DNA of 64,000 bases. Origin: Sinomonas atrocyanea (GTDB lineage Bacteria; Actinomycetota; Actinomycetes; Actinomycetales; Micrococcaceae). Positions within the stretch are counted from its first letter, which is position 1. The number at the start of each line of letters is the position of its first letter. Location: assembly GCF_001577305.1 (NCBI RefSeq), contig NZ_CP014518.1, positions 4,346,242 to 4,410,241 of the forward strand, given 5' to 3'. Below, piece by piece: positions 8,612 to 16,422 of this stretch. The position numbers were made by a program, and so were the translations under genes. Under the pieces are notes generated by a model. The model did no database searches, was not told the DNA's origin, and saw only the letters and a list, made by a program, of their open reading frames with translations.

Positions 8612-8690
8612 GACCTTCAGGAGGTGACTCCCAGAAGGTGACCTTCAGGAGGTGACTCCCAGGAGGTGACCTTCAGAAGGCGGCTCTCAG
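8612..8690. repeat. 14-bp iterons, six copies, locus A
   Basis: Successive 14-base units read GACCTTCAGGAGGT, GACTCCCAGAAGGT, GACCTTCAGGAGGT, GACTCCCAGGAGGT, GACCTTCAGAAGGC and a truncated GGCTCTCAG. Two versions alternate, making a 28-base super-unit. The array runs into the last codon of the FMN reductase gene (minus strand) and ends about 60 bases before the dipeptidase start codon. The same unit occurs at 22071-22206. Confidence 0.85.
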
Positions 8691-9358
8691 CGGCGGGGGG
8701 CGGTGAGGTCGGCGAGGAGCTCCTCGAAGGACTTGTCCTCGGGGCGGGTGGCCACGGACGGGAGCGCCTGTGCGCCGGGTGCGCCGGCCGCGGCCGGACG
8801 GGCCGCGGCGAGCTCGCGCACGAGCTCGGTGGCAGCGCGCTCGATCCGGGCCGTGAGGCCGGCCGCCTGGCCGCCGTCCGTGCCCTTGCCCCAGTCGGTC
8901 GGGGCGGCGAACACGCCCGTGGGAACCGTCCGGGTGCGCAGGTAGCTGAAGAGCGGGCGCATCGCGAGGTCGAGCACGAGGCTGTGCCGCGCGGTGCCCC
9001 CCGTGGCCCCGAGGAGCACCGGCTTGCCCTCGAGCGAGCGCGGCTCGAGCACATCGATGAAGGACTTGAAGAGGCCGCTGTAGCTGGCCGAGAAGACGGG
9101 CGTGACCGCGACGATGGCGTCGGCGCCTCCCACGGCGGCGATCGCCTCGGCAAGGTCCGGGGCGGCGTAGCCGGTCACGAAGTTGTTGGCGATGTCCACG
9201 GCGAGGTCTCGGAGCTCGAGGACGGTGACCGCGGGGTCGAGCCCCGTGGCGCGGCCGAGCCGCTCGACGGCCACTGAGATCTGGTCCGCGAGGAGCCGGC
9301 TCGAGGAGGGGACGCCGAGGCCCGCGGAGATGACGACGATGGACGTGCTGGCTGCCAT
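8687..9358 (-). CDS. NADPH-dependent FMN reductase (CE1759-like)
   Basis: 223 residues. The flavodoxin-like start IVVISAGLGVPSSSRLLADQ is the phosphate-binding loop of FMN reductases. VAVTPVFSASYSGLFKSFID and KPVLLGATGGTARHS complete the fold and are typical of the subfamily that supplies reduced flavin to luciferase-like monooxygenases (CE1759 type). A hairpin-forming operator candidate lies 20-40 bases upstream, and the gene ends in 14-bp iterons. Its usual partner, an LLM monooxygenase, is not adjacent; the nearest is 10 kb away and of another subfamily. Confidence 0.85.
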   Translation of the reverse strand: MAASTSIVVISAGLGVPSSSRLLADQISVAVERLGRATGLDPAVTVLELRDLAVDIANNFVTGYAAPDLAEAIAAVGGADAIVAVTPVFSASYSGLFKSFIDVLEPRSLEGKPVLLGATGGTARHSLVLDLAMRPLFSYLRTRTVPTGVFAAPTDWGKGTDGGQAAGLTARIERAATELVRELAAARPAAAGAPGAQALPSVATRPEDKSFEELLADLTAPRR

Positions 9359-9379
9359 GATCCTGCCTTGCTCTCAAAA

Positions 9380-9397
9380 TACATGCTTTTGCATCTA
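9380..9397 (-). promoter_or_regulatory. Palindromic operator candidate of the FMN reductase gene
   Basis: TACATGC-TTTT-GCATCTA is an 18-base near-perfect inverted repeat with an A/T centre in otherwise GC-rich DNA, 21 bases before the ATG. The size and symmetry suit a MarR- or TetR-type repressor site. No such regulator gene is next to it. Confidence 0.4.
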
Positions 9398-9451
9398 CTT
9401 CGACCAACAGGAAGACCCGCCGCTGTATTCCCCCGACGCCCCCCGGCACGC

Positions 9452-9489
9452 GGAAGGGCCCCCACCGCACCAGCGGTGGGGGCCCTTCC
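9452..9489. terminator. Terminator after the rpsF-rplI operon
   Basis: A perfect 17-bp stem (GGAAGGGCCCCCACCGC and its complement) with the four-base loop ACCA, 40 bases downstream of the rplI stop on the minus strand. It also isolates the FMN reductase promoter from the ribosomal operon. Confidence 0.85.
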
Positions 9490-9528
9490 TCAACCCGTCA
9501 TGCCAACGGCATGGGCCGGAGCCGCAGA

Positions 9529-9981
9529 CTACTTCGCGGCGACGACCTCAAGGTTGACCACGGCCGAGACCTCGTCGTGCAGGCGCACCGAGACCTCGTA
9601 CTTGCCGGTCGACTTGATGTGGCCGGGGATGACCACCTTGCGCTTGTCGATGGCGCCGAGGCCAGCGGCCTCGACAGCACCGGCAACGGCGTCCGGACGG
9701 ACGGTGCCGAACAGGCGGCCTTCCTTGCCGGCCTTCACCTCGAGGCGCACCGGGGTGCCCGCGAGAGCTGCAGCCTGGGCCTGGGCGGCCTCGAGCGACT
9801 TGTGGGCACGGGCCTCGCGGGCGGCGCGGATCTGCTCGACCTGCTTCTCCCCGCCCTTCGACCACGTGACCGCGAAGCCGCGCGGCAGCAGGTAGTTGCG
9901 CGCGTAGCCGTCCTTGACCTCGACGACGTCACCGGCGGAGCCGAGACCCGTCACCTCGTTCGTCAGAATGAGCTTTGCCAT
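9529..9981 (-). CDS. rplI: 50S ribosomal protein bL9
   Basis: 150 residues, full length. The N-terminal domain has MAKLILTNEVTGLGSAGDVV and VKDGYARNYLLPRG, the bL9 signature. A long helix rich in Ala/Gln joins it to the C-terminal domain (LFGTVRPDAVAGAVEAAG). bL9 binds domain V of 23S rRNA and helps hold the reading frame. It is the last gene of the rpsF-ssb-rpsR-rplI operon, 16 bases after rpsR. Confidence 0.98.
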   Translation of the reverse strand: MAKLILTNEVTGLGSAGDVVEVKDGYARNYLLPRGFAVTWSKGGEKQVEQIRAAREARAHKSLEAAQAQAAALAGTPVRLEVKAGKEGRLFGTVRPDAVAGAVEAAGLGAIDKRKVVIPGHIKSTGKYEVSVRLHDEVSAVVNLEVVAAK

Positions 9982-9997
9982 GAGATTGCTTCCCTTC

Positions 9998-10237
9998 TCA
10001 GCCGCGGCCAGCGCCGGAGTAGGGGAGCAGGGCGACCTCGCGGGCGTTCTTGATCGCCTGGGCGATCTTGCGCTGCTCCTGCACGGACACGCCGGTCACC
10101 CGACGCGCGCGGATCTTGCCGCGGTCCGAGATGAACTTGCGCAGCAGGGCGACGTCCTTGTAGTCGATGACGGTGATGTCAGCGGCCTTCAAGGGGTTGG
10201 ACTTTGGTTTCGGCTTACGGATTTCAGCCTTGGCCAT
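9998..10237 (-). CDS. rpsR: 30S ribosomal protein bS18
   Basis: 79 residues. DYKDVALLRKFISDRGKI and RARRVTGVSVQEQRKIAQAI are the core bS18 motifs. It lacks the Cys residues of zinc-binding paralogues, so this is the C-minus form. It pairs with bS6 on the 30S platform; rpsF lies two genes upstream. The start follows AAGGAGCTCCACG. Confidence 0.97.
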   Translation of the reverse strand: MAKAEIRKPKPKSNPLKAADITVIDYKDVALLRKFISDRGKIRARRVTGVSVQEQRKIAQAIKNAREVALLPYSGAGRG

Positions 10238-10261
10238 CGTGGAGCTCCTTAGTCTCTGGAG

Positions 10262-10281
10262 CCCGTGGCATCAGCCACGGG
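10262..10281 (-). promoter_or_regulatory. Intercistronic hairpin between ssb and rpsR
   Basis: CCCGTGGC and GCCACGGG form a perfect 8-bp stem with the loop ATCA in the 79-base ssb-rpsR gap, 25 bases before the rpsR start. It could be a processing site, an attenuator that adjusts ssb against rpsR, or a protein-binding hairpin. Only the structure is seen. Confidence 0.5.
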
Positions 10282-10316
10282 ATGGTTGTGATGTTGTGGT
10301 GTGGAAGGTGAATCGA

Positions 10317-10910
10317 TCAGAACGGGGGCTCGGAGTCGTTGCCCGTGCCCCAGCCACCAGAGCTGCTGACGCCCGGGGTTGCCCACGGGTCGTCCTGCTG
10401 CTGGCCGCCGCCGCCACCCCAGCTGCCGCCGGAGCCGCCACCCGGGTTCTGCGAACCCTGGTTGCCGCCCCAGTTGCCCCCGGAGGAGCCGCCGCCGAAG
10501 TTCCCGCCCTGGCCTCCGCCGAAGTTGCCGCCCTGGCCGCCGGAGCGCTGGGTGCGGTTGACCTTCGCGGACGCATAGCGCAGGCTCGGGCCGATCTCGT
10601 CGACCTCGAGTTCGATGACGGTGCGCTTCTCGCCTTCCTTGGTTTCGTACGAACGGCTCTTCAGGCGGCCGGAGACGATCACGCGCATGCCCTTGGTGAG
10701 GGACTCGGCGACGTTCTCGGCAGCCTCGCGCCAGATCGACGCGCGGAGGAACAGGGTCTCCCCGTCCTTCCACTCGTTGGCCTGGCGGTCGAACGTGCGC
10801 GGGGTCGAGGCCACGGTGAAATTGGCCACGGCAGAGCCCGACGGCGTGAACCGCAGCTCGGGATCATTCGTCAGATTGCCGATCACCGTAATGGTGGTCT
10901 CGCCTGCCAT
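10317..10910 (-). CDS. ssb: Single-stranded DNA-binding protein
   Basis: 197 residues. The OB-fold domain (1-110) begins MAGETTITVIGNLTNDPELR and includes FRASIWREAAENV-type and GMRVIVSGRLKSRSYETKEG strands. A long Gly/Gln/Asn-rich tail (about 120-185) carries repeated QGGNFGGG units and ends in the acidic tip NDSEPPF, which recruits replication and repair partners. It is the essential SSB, placed between rpsF and rpsR as in most bacteria. Confidence 0.97.
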   Translation of the reverse strand: MAGETTITVIGNLTNDPELRFTPSGSAVANFTVASTPRTFDRQANEWKDGETLFLRASIWREAAENVAESLTKGMRVIVSGRLKSRSYETKEGEKRTVIELEVDEIGPSLRYASAKVNRTQRSGGQGGNFGGGQGGNFGGGSSGGNWGGNQGSQNPGGGSGGSWGGGGGQQQDDPWATPGVSSSGGWGTGNDSEPPF

Positions 10911-10973
10911 GCTTCCTCCTGGTTCGTCCGACGCGTGCTGAAGATCGATGTACTTGAGGGAATCACGCCAAGA

Positions 10974-11279
10974 CTACTTGGCGGACACCTTCTGGTCCTC
11001 GGGGCGGATGATCTTGGTGCGCAGGATCGTCTCGTTGAGGGAGAGCTGGCGGTCCAGCTCCTGGGCCGTGGCCGGCTCAGCGGTGAAGTTGACGACGGCG
11101 TAGATCGCCTCGTTCTTCTTCTTGATGTCGTACGCCAGGCGGCGACGACCCCAGATGTCCACCTTGTCGATGGAGCCACCGCTGGTGGTGACCACAGAGA
11201 GGAACTTATCCAGCGACTGCTGGACCGTGCGCTCGTCGACCTCGGGGTCGATGAGGACCATCAGTTCGTAAGGACGCAT
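10974..11279 (-). CDS. rpsF: 30S ribosomal protein bS6
   Basis: 101 residues starting MRPYELMVLIDPEVDERTV, the bS6 N-terminus, with WGRRRLAYDIKKKNEAIYAV in the centre. The ATG at 11279 follows GGAGGTGG at good spacing; the longer frame upstream is noncoding leader. First gene of the rpsF-ssb-rpsR-rplI operon. Confidence 0.97.
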   Translation of the reverse strand: MRPYELMVLIDPEVDERTVQQSLDKFLSVVTTSGGSIDKVDIWGRRRLAYDIKKKNEAIYAVVNFTAEPATAQELDRQLSLNETILRTKIIRPEDQKVSAK

Positions 11280-11308
11280 GTGTGAACCCACCTCCTTCGG
11301 GCTAAGCG

Positions 11309-11327
11309 GTTGCGGTCTTTCCGCAAC
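11309..11327 (-). promoter_or_regulatory. Hairpin in the rpsF leader
   Basis: GTTGCGG and CCGCAAC form a perfect 7-bp stem with a five-base loop, about 30 bases before the rpsF start. Leaders of rpsF in many bacteria carry an RNA bound by the S6:S18 complex. This hairpin is in the right place, but the conserved CCG bulge could not be verified by eye. Confidence 0.4.
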
Positions 11328-11566
11328 AGGAGGTTCATGTGCGCGCCCGTGCGCCGTCCCCGCAGAGGGCGGGAGGTGGCACACAGACTGCACAAGTCTA
11401 CCCGACGCGGGCTCGTCTCCCGACCGGCCGGGCACCTCCCCCGCGATCCACGCTAGCGCCGGCCGCGCGGCGTCGTGCGTGTGGAGAGCCCGATGTGGAC
11501 GACACGCCCGAGACGCGGCTGTGGAGGGACGGCGGATTCCCAGACTCGGCTGCAAGGATCGGGCGC

Positions 11567-12223
11567 ATGAAGCCTGACGCCGAGCTTTCGCATCGTGCCC
11601 GGACCGCGCGCCGCAGGGTCTGGATCATGCTGGCCACCGGAGTGGCCGTGGCCGTCCTGACCGGGATCTTCAGCTCGTGGTGGCACGCGCCCGCCGCGGG
11701 CTGGGGCGCGGCCGCCCTCGTCTACGACGTCTGGGTCTGGGTGCGCATCGCCCCCATGGACCCGGAGCAGACGCGCACCCACGCGCGCCAGGAGGACCCC
11801 CGCCGCAGCACGCGCGAGTTCCTGATCCTCAGCGCCAACGTGGCGGCGATCATCGCCGTGGTGATCGTCATCGTCTCCGGCAACAACGCCAACGGCCCGG
11901 CGAAGGCGGCCCTGGCCTTCCTTGCGCTCACCGTCGTGGCGGCCTCGTGGCTCATGCTGCACACGATCTTCACGCTCCGGTACACCGAGCTGTACTACGC
12001 GACCCCCGAGGGCGGCATCGACTTCAACCAGGACGAGGCCCCGCAGTACACGGACATCGCCTACATGGCCTTCAGCCTCGGTATGACCTACCAGGTCTCC
12101 GACACCGCTATCAGGAACCACGGCATCCGCGCGGAGGCGCTCAAGCACAGCATCCTCGCGTACGTCTTCGCGACGCTCATCCTCGCGGCGACCATCAACC
12201 TCGTGATCGGCCTCGCGGGCTAG
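11567..12223 (+). CDS. DUF1345 family membrane protein
   Basis: 218 residues with five to six hydrophobic segments (about 17-35, 40-55, 85-105, 115-135, 195-215). The C-terminal half carries YTDIAYMAFSLGMTYQVSDT, the hallmark of DUF1345, plus LKHSILAYVFATLILAATIN. The family has no established function. The ATG at 11567 (MKPDAELS) is preferred over the long Arg/Pro-rich upstream extension. It diverges from rpsF and converges on the M18 aminopeptidase. Confidence 0.88.
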   Translation: MKPDAELSHRARTARRRVWIMLATGVAVAVLTGIFSSWWHAPAAGWGAAALVYDVWVWVRIAPMDPEQTRTHARQEDPRRSTREFLILSANVAAIIAVVIVIVSGNNANGPAKAALAFLALTVVAASWLMLHTIFTLRYTELYYATPEGGIDFNQDEAPQYTDIAYMAFSLGMTYQVSDTAIRNHGIRAEALKHSILAYVFATLILAATINLVIGLAG

Positions 12224-12235
12224 GGTCCTCACACC

Positions 12236-12261
12236 GGCCCCGGCCCTCGAGCCCCGGGGCC
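12236..12261. terminator. Bidirectional hairpin terminator
   Basis: GGCCCCGG and CCGGGGCC with a ten-base loop, lying between the convergent DUF1345 and M18 aminopeptidase genes, 13 and 5 bases from their stops. There is no T-run. Confidence 0.55.
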
Positions 12262-12265
12262 CCGC

Positions 12266-13561
12266 TCAGCCGGCCTGGGCGAAGAAGCGCTCCACGGCCC
12301 TGGACAGCCGCCACGGATCCTGCACCCCGGCCAGCTCGCGGGCCGAGTGCATGGAGAGCAGCGGGATGCCCACATCCACCGTGCGGATGCCGAGGCGGGT
12401 CGCGGTGAGCGGACCGATCGTGGACCCGCAGGGCACGTCATTGTTGGAGACGAACTCCTGGTACGGCACCTCGGCCTCGCCGCACACCGTCGCCCAGAGC
12501 GCCGCGCCGGCAGCGTCGGTGGCGTACCGCTGGTTCGCGTTGATCTTCAGCAGCGGTCCGCCGCCCAGGAGCGGGTGGTTGGCCGGGTCGTGGCGCTCGG
12601 GGTAGTTGGGGTGGACGGCGTGGCCGGCGTCCGCGGAGACGTGCCACGACGCCGCGAAGGCACGACGCCGGTCGCCCGCCGAGGCGCCGAGGCCGTCGCC
12701 GATCCGGGCCAGGACGTCCTCGAGGAACGGGCCGGACGCGCCCGAGCGGGACGCGGATCCCACCTCCTCGTGGTCAAAGGCGGCGAGGACGGCAATCGGG
12801 GCCCCCTCCGCGTCGGTGGCCTCCGCGGCCTGCACGAGGGCCACGAGGCCAGCGTGCACGGAGGAGAGGTTGTCCAGCCGCCCCGAGGCGAAGAACTCGC
12901 CGTGGGCGCCGAAGACCGCGGGCTCCTGCGTGTCCGCCACCACGACGTCGAAGCCGCCCACCTCGTACGGGTCCACGCCGGCGGCCTCGGCGAGCACGCC
13001 GAGCAGGTCCTCGGCGGACGGGTCACCGAGGCCCCAGACCGGATTCATGTGCTGCTGCTTCCCGAGGGCGAGGCCCTCGTTGACCGCCCGGTCAAGGTGG
13101 ATCGCGAGCTGCGGGAAGCGCAGGAGGGGACCGGTCGCGGCGAGGTGCTGCGCGCCGTCGAGCGTCACGAGACGGCCGGCGAGCCGGAGGTCCCGGTCGA
13201 GCCAGGAGTTCAGCAGCGGGCCGCCGTACACCTCGACGCCGGCCTGCAGCCAGCCGAGCCGGCCCGTGGTGGGCTTGGGCTTGAGCTTGAAGGAGGGCGA
13301 GTCGGTGTGCGCCCCGAGGATGCGGAACGGCGTGGTGGCCCCCGCCCCCTCCGGCACGGTCCACGCGATGAGCGCGCCGTCCCGGACCACGGCGTACTTC
13401 CCGGGGCCGCCGGGCCACGCGTCGATCTCGGAGAGGACCTCGAAGCCCTCCCCGGCGAGCCGCCGTGCACCCTCGGCGGCGGCATGGAAGCTCGACGGCG
13501 AGGCCATGACGAAGCGGCCGAGGTCGAGGGCGTGCGCGTGCGCGTGGGCGGCAGTAGGCAT
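12266..13561 (-). CDS. M18 family aminopeptidase
   Basis: 431 residues. The metal ligands of this dinuclear-zinc family are all visible: GAHTDSPSF (about 88-96), SGRLDNLSS (about 231), FDHEEVGS (about 267) and SMHSARE near the C-terminus (about 405). QHMNPVWGLG and FVSNNDVPCGSTIGP are also family markers. M18 enzymes release N-terminal, often acidic, residues from peptides in the cytoplasm. The His/Ala repeat in the first ten residues is unusual but does not resemble a signal peptide. Confidence 0.93.
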   Translation of the reverse strand: MPTAAHAHAHALDLGRFVMASPSSFHAAAEGARRLAGEGFEVLSEIDAWPGGPGKYAVVRDGALIAWTVPEGAGATTPFRILGAHTDSPSFKLKPKPTTGRLGWLQAGVEVYGGPLLNSWLDRDLRLAGRLVTLDGAQHLAATGPLLRFPQLAIHLDRAVNEGLALGKQQHMNPVWGLGDPSAEDLLGVLAEAAGVDPYEVGGFDVVVADTQEPAVFGAHGEFFASGRLDNLSSVHAGLVALVQAAEATDAEGAPIAVLAAFDHEEVGSASRSGASGPFLEDVLARIGDGLGASAGDRRRAFAASWHVSADAGHAVHPNYPERHDPANHPLLGGGPLLKINANQRYATDAAGAALWATVCGEAEVPYQEFVSNNDVPCGSTIGPLTATRLGIRTVDVGIPLLSMHSARELAGVQDPWRLSRAVERFFAQAG

Positions 13562-13595
13562 GCTGCGAGTCTAGCCAGCCCGGTTCACGCGCCGG

Positions 13596-14339
13596 TCAGT
13601 CCCCCACGGCGTAGCGGCTGACGAAGTTGTCCAGGATCTTCTGCGGCTCGCTCACGCGGGCGCCGCGCGCGCGTTCCTTGACCTGCTCGGCCTCGTGGGG
13701 CGGGAAGTAGCCCGAGTGCCGGTAGGCGTCGATGCGCCGTTCGAGGCCCGCCACGTCCAGCTCGGGGTGGAACTGGGTCGCGTAGAGGTTCCGGCGGAAG
13801 CGGAACATCTGCACCGGGCACGTGTCCGAGCCGGCGAGGAGCGCGGCGTGCGGCGGGAGCGTGCGGACGGCCTCCTTGTGGCCCACGAAGGCGTGGAACG
13901 CCGGTTGGAGGCCGGCGCAGAGGGGATCCCGGAGGCCGACGGCGCTCAGCCTCACCTTCACGGGCCCGACGGGCTCGCCGAAGTGGCGGTCGATCACGGC
14001 ACCCATCTGGCTGCCCAGGAGACCGACCCCGTAGCAGGCGCCGAGGAACGGGAAGTCTGCCTCGACGATCCGGCGGAGCAGGACGCCGATCTCCTCCTCG
14101 ACCCGGCGCTGGACCGGGTCCTTCTCCTCCCTGGGGTCCGAGGCGGTGAACGGGCTCCCGCCGAGGATCACCCCCGAGTAGTCCTCGAGCCGGATCTGGG
14201 GCAGGGGGCCGGCCTCGGCGCGGACGCGATGCAGGTGCTCGGGCTCGAGGCCCGCGTAGGCGCAGAAGGCCCGGTACTCGTCGTCCGCCACCTCGTCGTG
14301 GTCACGGGATGCCAGCAGAAGGAAGGGCCTCATGAGCAT
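13596..14339 (-). CDS. Class I glutamine amidotransferase-like protein
   Basis: 247 residues. The nucleophile lies in FLGACYGVGLLGSQMG (Cys about 100) and the catalytic His and Glu in ATQFHPELD (about 193-197). VILGGSPFTASDP is the oxyanion-side loop. It resembles the stand-alone GMP-synthase-type amidotransferases of actinobacteria, which act on small gamma-glutamyl compounds. ATG codons at 14339 and 14333 are both possible; 14339 follows GGGGAG. Its first 38 bases overlap the end of the next upstream gene on the same strand, so the two are probably cotranscribed. Confidence 0.85.
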   Translation of the reverse strand: MLMRPFLLLASRDHDEVADDEYRAFCAYAGLEPEHLHRVRAEAGPLPQIRLEDYSGVILGGSPFTASDPREEKDPVQRRVEEEIGVLLRRIVEADFPFLGACYGVGLLGSQMGAVIDRHFGEPVGPVKVRLSAVGLRDPLCAGLQPAFHAFVGHKEAVRTLPPHAALLAGSDTCPVQMFRFRRNLYATQFHPELDVAGLERRIDAYRHSGYFPPHEAEQVKERARGARVSEPQKILDNFVSRYAVGD

Positions 14340-14805
14340 ATTGTGGGCTCCCCGGCGCCCGGAGCGAAGCGGCGGCGCGGGCGGCAGCAGCGAGGGCGAG
14401 GACGGTGAGCAGGGCTGCCGCGATGTGCGCCACCACGAGGAGGTGGAAGTCCAGCGGCGCAGCCTGCACGGCGCCGGCCGGGGCCGTGGACACCGTGCCG
14501 TGGTGGGCGTGCCCCGCCGCGGGGAAGAGGGGACCGTCCGGACCGGCAAGCGCCGTGAACGCGAGGTGGAGGGCCTGCTGGAGGGCGCCGCTGCCGAGGG
14601 CGAGCATCCAGGGGGCGAGGGGCGCGCGGGCCACCGCGGAGGCCAACAGGCTCACGAGCACCACGAGCGCCGCGAGGACCCCCGCGGGCGGCGCGGCCCC
14701 GCCCGAGACGAGGTGGGCCACGAGCCCGAGGCCCACCGCCGCCGGGCCTCCGACCAAGGCCCATGCCGCCGACCTGCGGCGCCCGAGGCGCGATGTCCTG
14801 TCCAT
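14302..14805 (-). CDS. Membrane protein of unknown function with His-rich loop
   Basis: 167 residues reading MDRTSRLGRRRSAAW and then four to five hydrophobic segments (about 14-32, 37-60, 65-90, 125-150). A loop holds AAGHAHHGTV, and the last helix starts DFHLLVVAHI, so several His residues lie close to the membrane as in some metal-handling proteins. The role is not known. ATG codons at 14805 and 14814 are both possible, and neither has a good ribosome site. The 3' end overlaps the amidotransferase start. Confidence 0.6.
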   Translation of the reverse strand: MDRTSRLGRRRSAAWALVGGPAAVGLGLVAHLVSGGAAPPAGVLAALVVLVSLLASAVARAPLAPWMLALGSGALQQALHLAFTALAGPDGPLFPAAGHAHHGTVSTAPAGAVQAAPLDFHLLVVAHIAAALLTVLALAAAARAAASLRAPGSPQYAHEALPSAGIP

Positions 14806-14971
14806 GCACAGCATTCGGAGCGAGGCGCCCCGGCGGATGGCGGCCCGGCGCCGCCCCGCATCGCGGACGTCATCTGGACGGGCTGGCCTTGCCCCGAGCG
14901 CGCCCGGGAAGACAAAGGAGGCGGAGCAGTCAGTGGAATGAGCCATGCGGCGACGTGCGGGTGGTGGGGAT

Positions 14972-16402
14972 ATGCCTGAGCGGGGGCCCCTGAGGGACCT
15001 GCAGTCGATGCTCCTCGGCATGCTCGGGGACCTCTCGGTCCGCCGGGTGCTCGAACGGCTCGCCGACTCGGCCCGGGACCTGGCCAGTGCCACGGAGGCG
15101 GTCATCCGGCTCTCTGCCCCCGACTGGGCGCCCCTCGTGGTCAGCTCCTCCTCACCGGAGCGGCGAGTGCCGGAGGACGGGGATCCCCCGCCCGGCGCAG
15201 ATCCCCCCGGGACCAGTCCGTGGGATGCCGCCACGGACAGCGGGCGCACGCTCCTCTCCGTGCCGATCCGCGCCCACGGGGCACACCTCGGCGAGCTGTT
15301 CCTGACGGGCCGGGGCCCCTTCGCGCCAGAGGTCGAGGAGCTGATCGCAGCTCTGGCTGCGGCGGCCGGGGCCGCGGCGTGGAACGCCCGCCTCTACGAA
15401 GAGGCGCAAGGCCGCGAGCGATGGCTCGACGCGACGCTTTCGGTGACGGCAGACCTGGTCTCCGGACAGGGACTCGTGGCCGGACGCGAACTCGATCTGG
15501 TCGCAGGGCGGGCGCTGGCGGCCTCGCAGTCGACCCTGGCCCTGGTGGCGCTGCCGGACGGCGGGTCGTTCCGGATCGCCGCGGCCGCGGGGACGATGCC
15601 GTCGCCGACGCTTCTGGCCGTCCTCGCGGAGCGCCTGCCCCAGCCGACGGGGCACGCGCAGGACGGCGAGGCCGCGATCTGGCTCGGGACGGACGCTACC
15701 GAAGGCCTCGGCCCCCTGTTGGCGGCGCGGCTCGGCCGCAGCCCGGCGCCGGGCGTGCTGCTGCTGGCACGGAAGGAGGGCTCGTCCTACACGCGACCCG
15801 ACGTCTCCGCCGCGGCCGTGTTCTGCTCCAACGCTGCGCTGGCCCTGGGGATGCGGGCCCGCAGCCTGGGCGGGGAGGCGCTGGCCGCAGACCGTGCCCG
15901 CATCGGCGACGGCGTGCGCGAGCGGATCGTGCCGCGTCTGCTCTCGGCCGGCCTGAGCCTGCGGCAGCTCGCTCTGCTCGCCCCGGCGGCCAGCGCCGCG
16001 GCACTCGTCGAGGAGGTTTCCCGCCAGCTCGACACGGCGGTGCAGAATCTGCTGCAGACAGGCGAACTGTTCGGGACCGGGCACCTCACGCAGGGGGTCG
16101 AGGCGGCGTCCTTCTCCGCGGAGCTGCTCGCCGCGGTGAGCGCCTCTGCTGACGCCGCCGGCGTCGAGGCGCAGATCACGATCCTCGGATGCACGGAGGT
16201 GGTCCCTGCCGACGCCGCGGGCCGGCTGCTGGCGTTGGTCAACGAGGTCGTTGCTGCCGCAGGGGAAGCTCAGTCCGGCGCACGGGTCGACCTCACGGTG
16301 TCCGCCGAGGAGCAGGCCGCGGAGCTGGTGGTCCACGGGGAGGCCGCCACCGCCCGGCGGCGCATCAGGGTCCCGTTCGCCCACCCGTCCTCCCCGGCCT
16401 GA
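14972..16402 (+). CDS. GAF-domain protein resembling DosS-type histidine kinase but lacking the phospho-acceptor His
   Basis: 476 residues in DosS/DevS order. GAF 1 is at about 15-145, GAF 2 at about 150-300, and a dimerisation helix follows at DRARIGDGVRERIVPRL (307-323). In active DosS-type kinases this helix reads DRDRIARDLHD, so Leu-His-Asp is replaced by Val-Arg-Glu and there is no phospho-acceptor. The C-terminal ATPase half shows no N, G1 or G2 box. It is therefore probably a sensor or scaffold that cannot signal by its own His. An in-frame ATG at 14945 and an AAAGGAGG 21 bases before it leave the start uncertain. It diverges from the His-rich membrane gene. Confidence 0.75.
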   Translation: MPERGPLRDLQSMLLGMLGDLSVRRVLERLADSARDLASATEAVIRLSAPDWAPLVVSSSSPERRVPEDGDPPPGADPPGTSPWDAATDSGRTLLSVPIRAHGAHLGELFLTGRGPFAPEVEELIAALAAAAGAAAWNARLYEEAQGRERWLDATLSVTADLVSGQGLVAGRELDLVAGRALAASQSTLALVALPDGGSFRIAAAAGTMPSPTLLAVLAERLPQPTGHAQDGEAAIWLGTDATEGLGPLLAARLGRSPAPGVLLLARKEGSSYTRPDVSAAAVFCSNAALALGMRARSLGGEALAADRARIGDGVRERIVPRLLSAGLSLRQLALLAPAASAAALVEEVSRQLDTAVQNLLQTGELFGTGHLTQGVEAASFSAELLAAVSASADAAGVEAQITILGCTEVVPADAAGRLLALVNEVVAAAGEAQSGARVDLTVSAEEQAAELVVHGEAATARRRIRVPFAHPSSPA

Positions 16403-16422
16403 CGGCAGGAGCTCCCGGAGGG

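Noticed and set aside
8612..8690. CRISPR array
   Set aside because: Units are 14 bases, contiguous, without unique spacers, and there are no cas genes.
14938..14979. 13-codon leader peptide (MSHAATCGWWGYA) before the DosS-like gene
   Set aside because: It overlaps the chosen start and the Shine-Dalgarno is too far away; more likely a chance frame.
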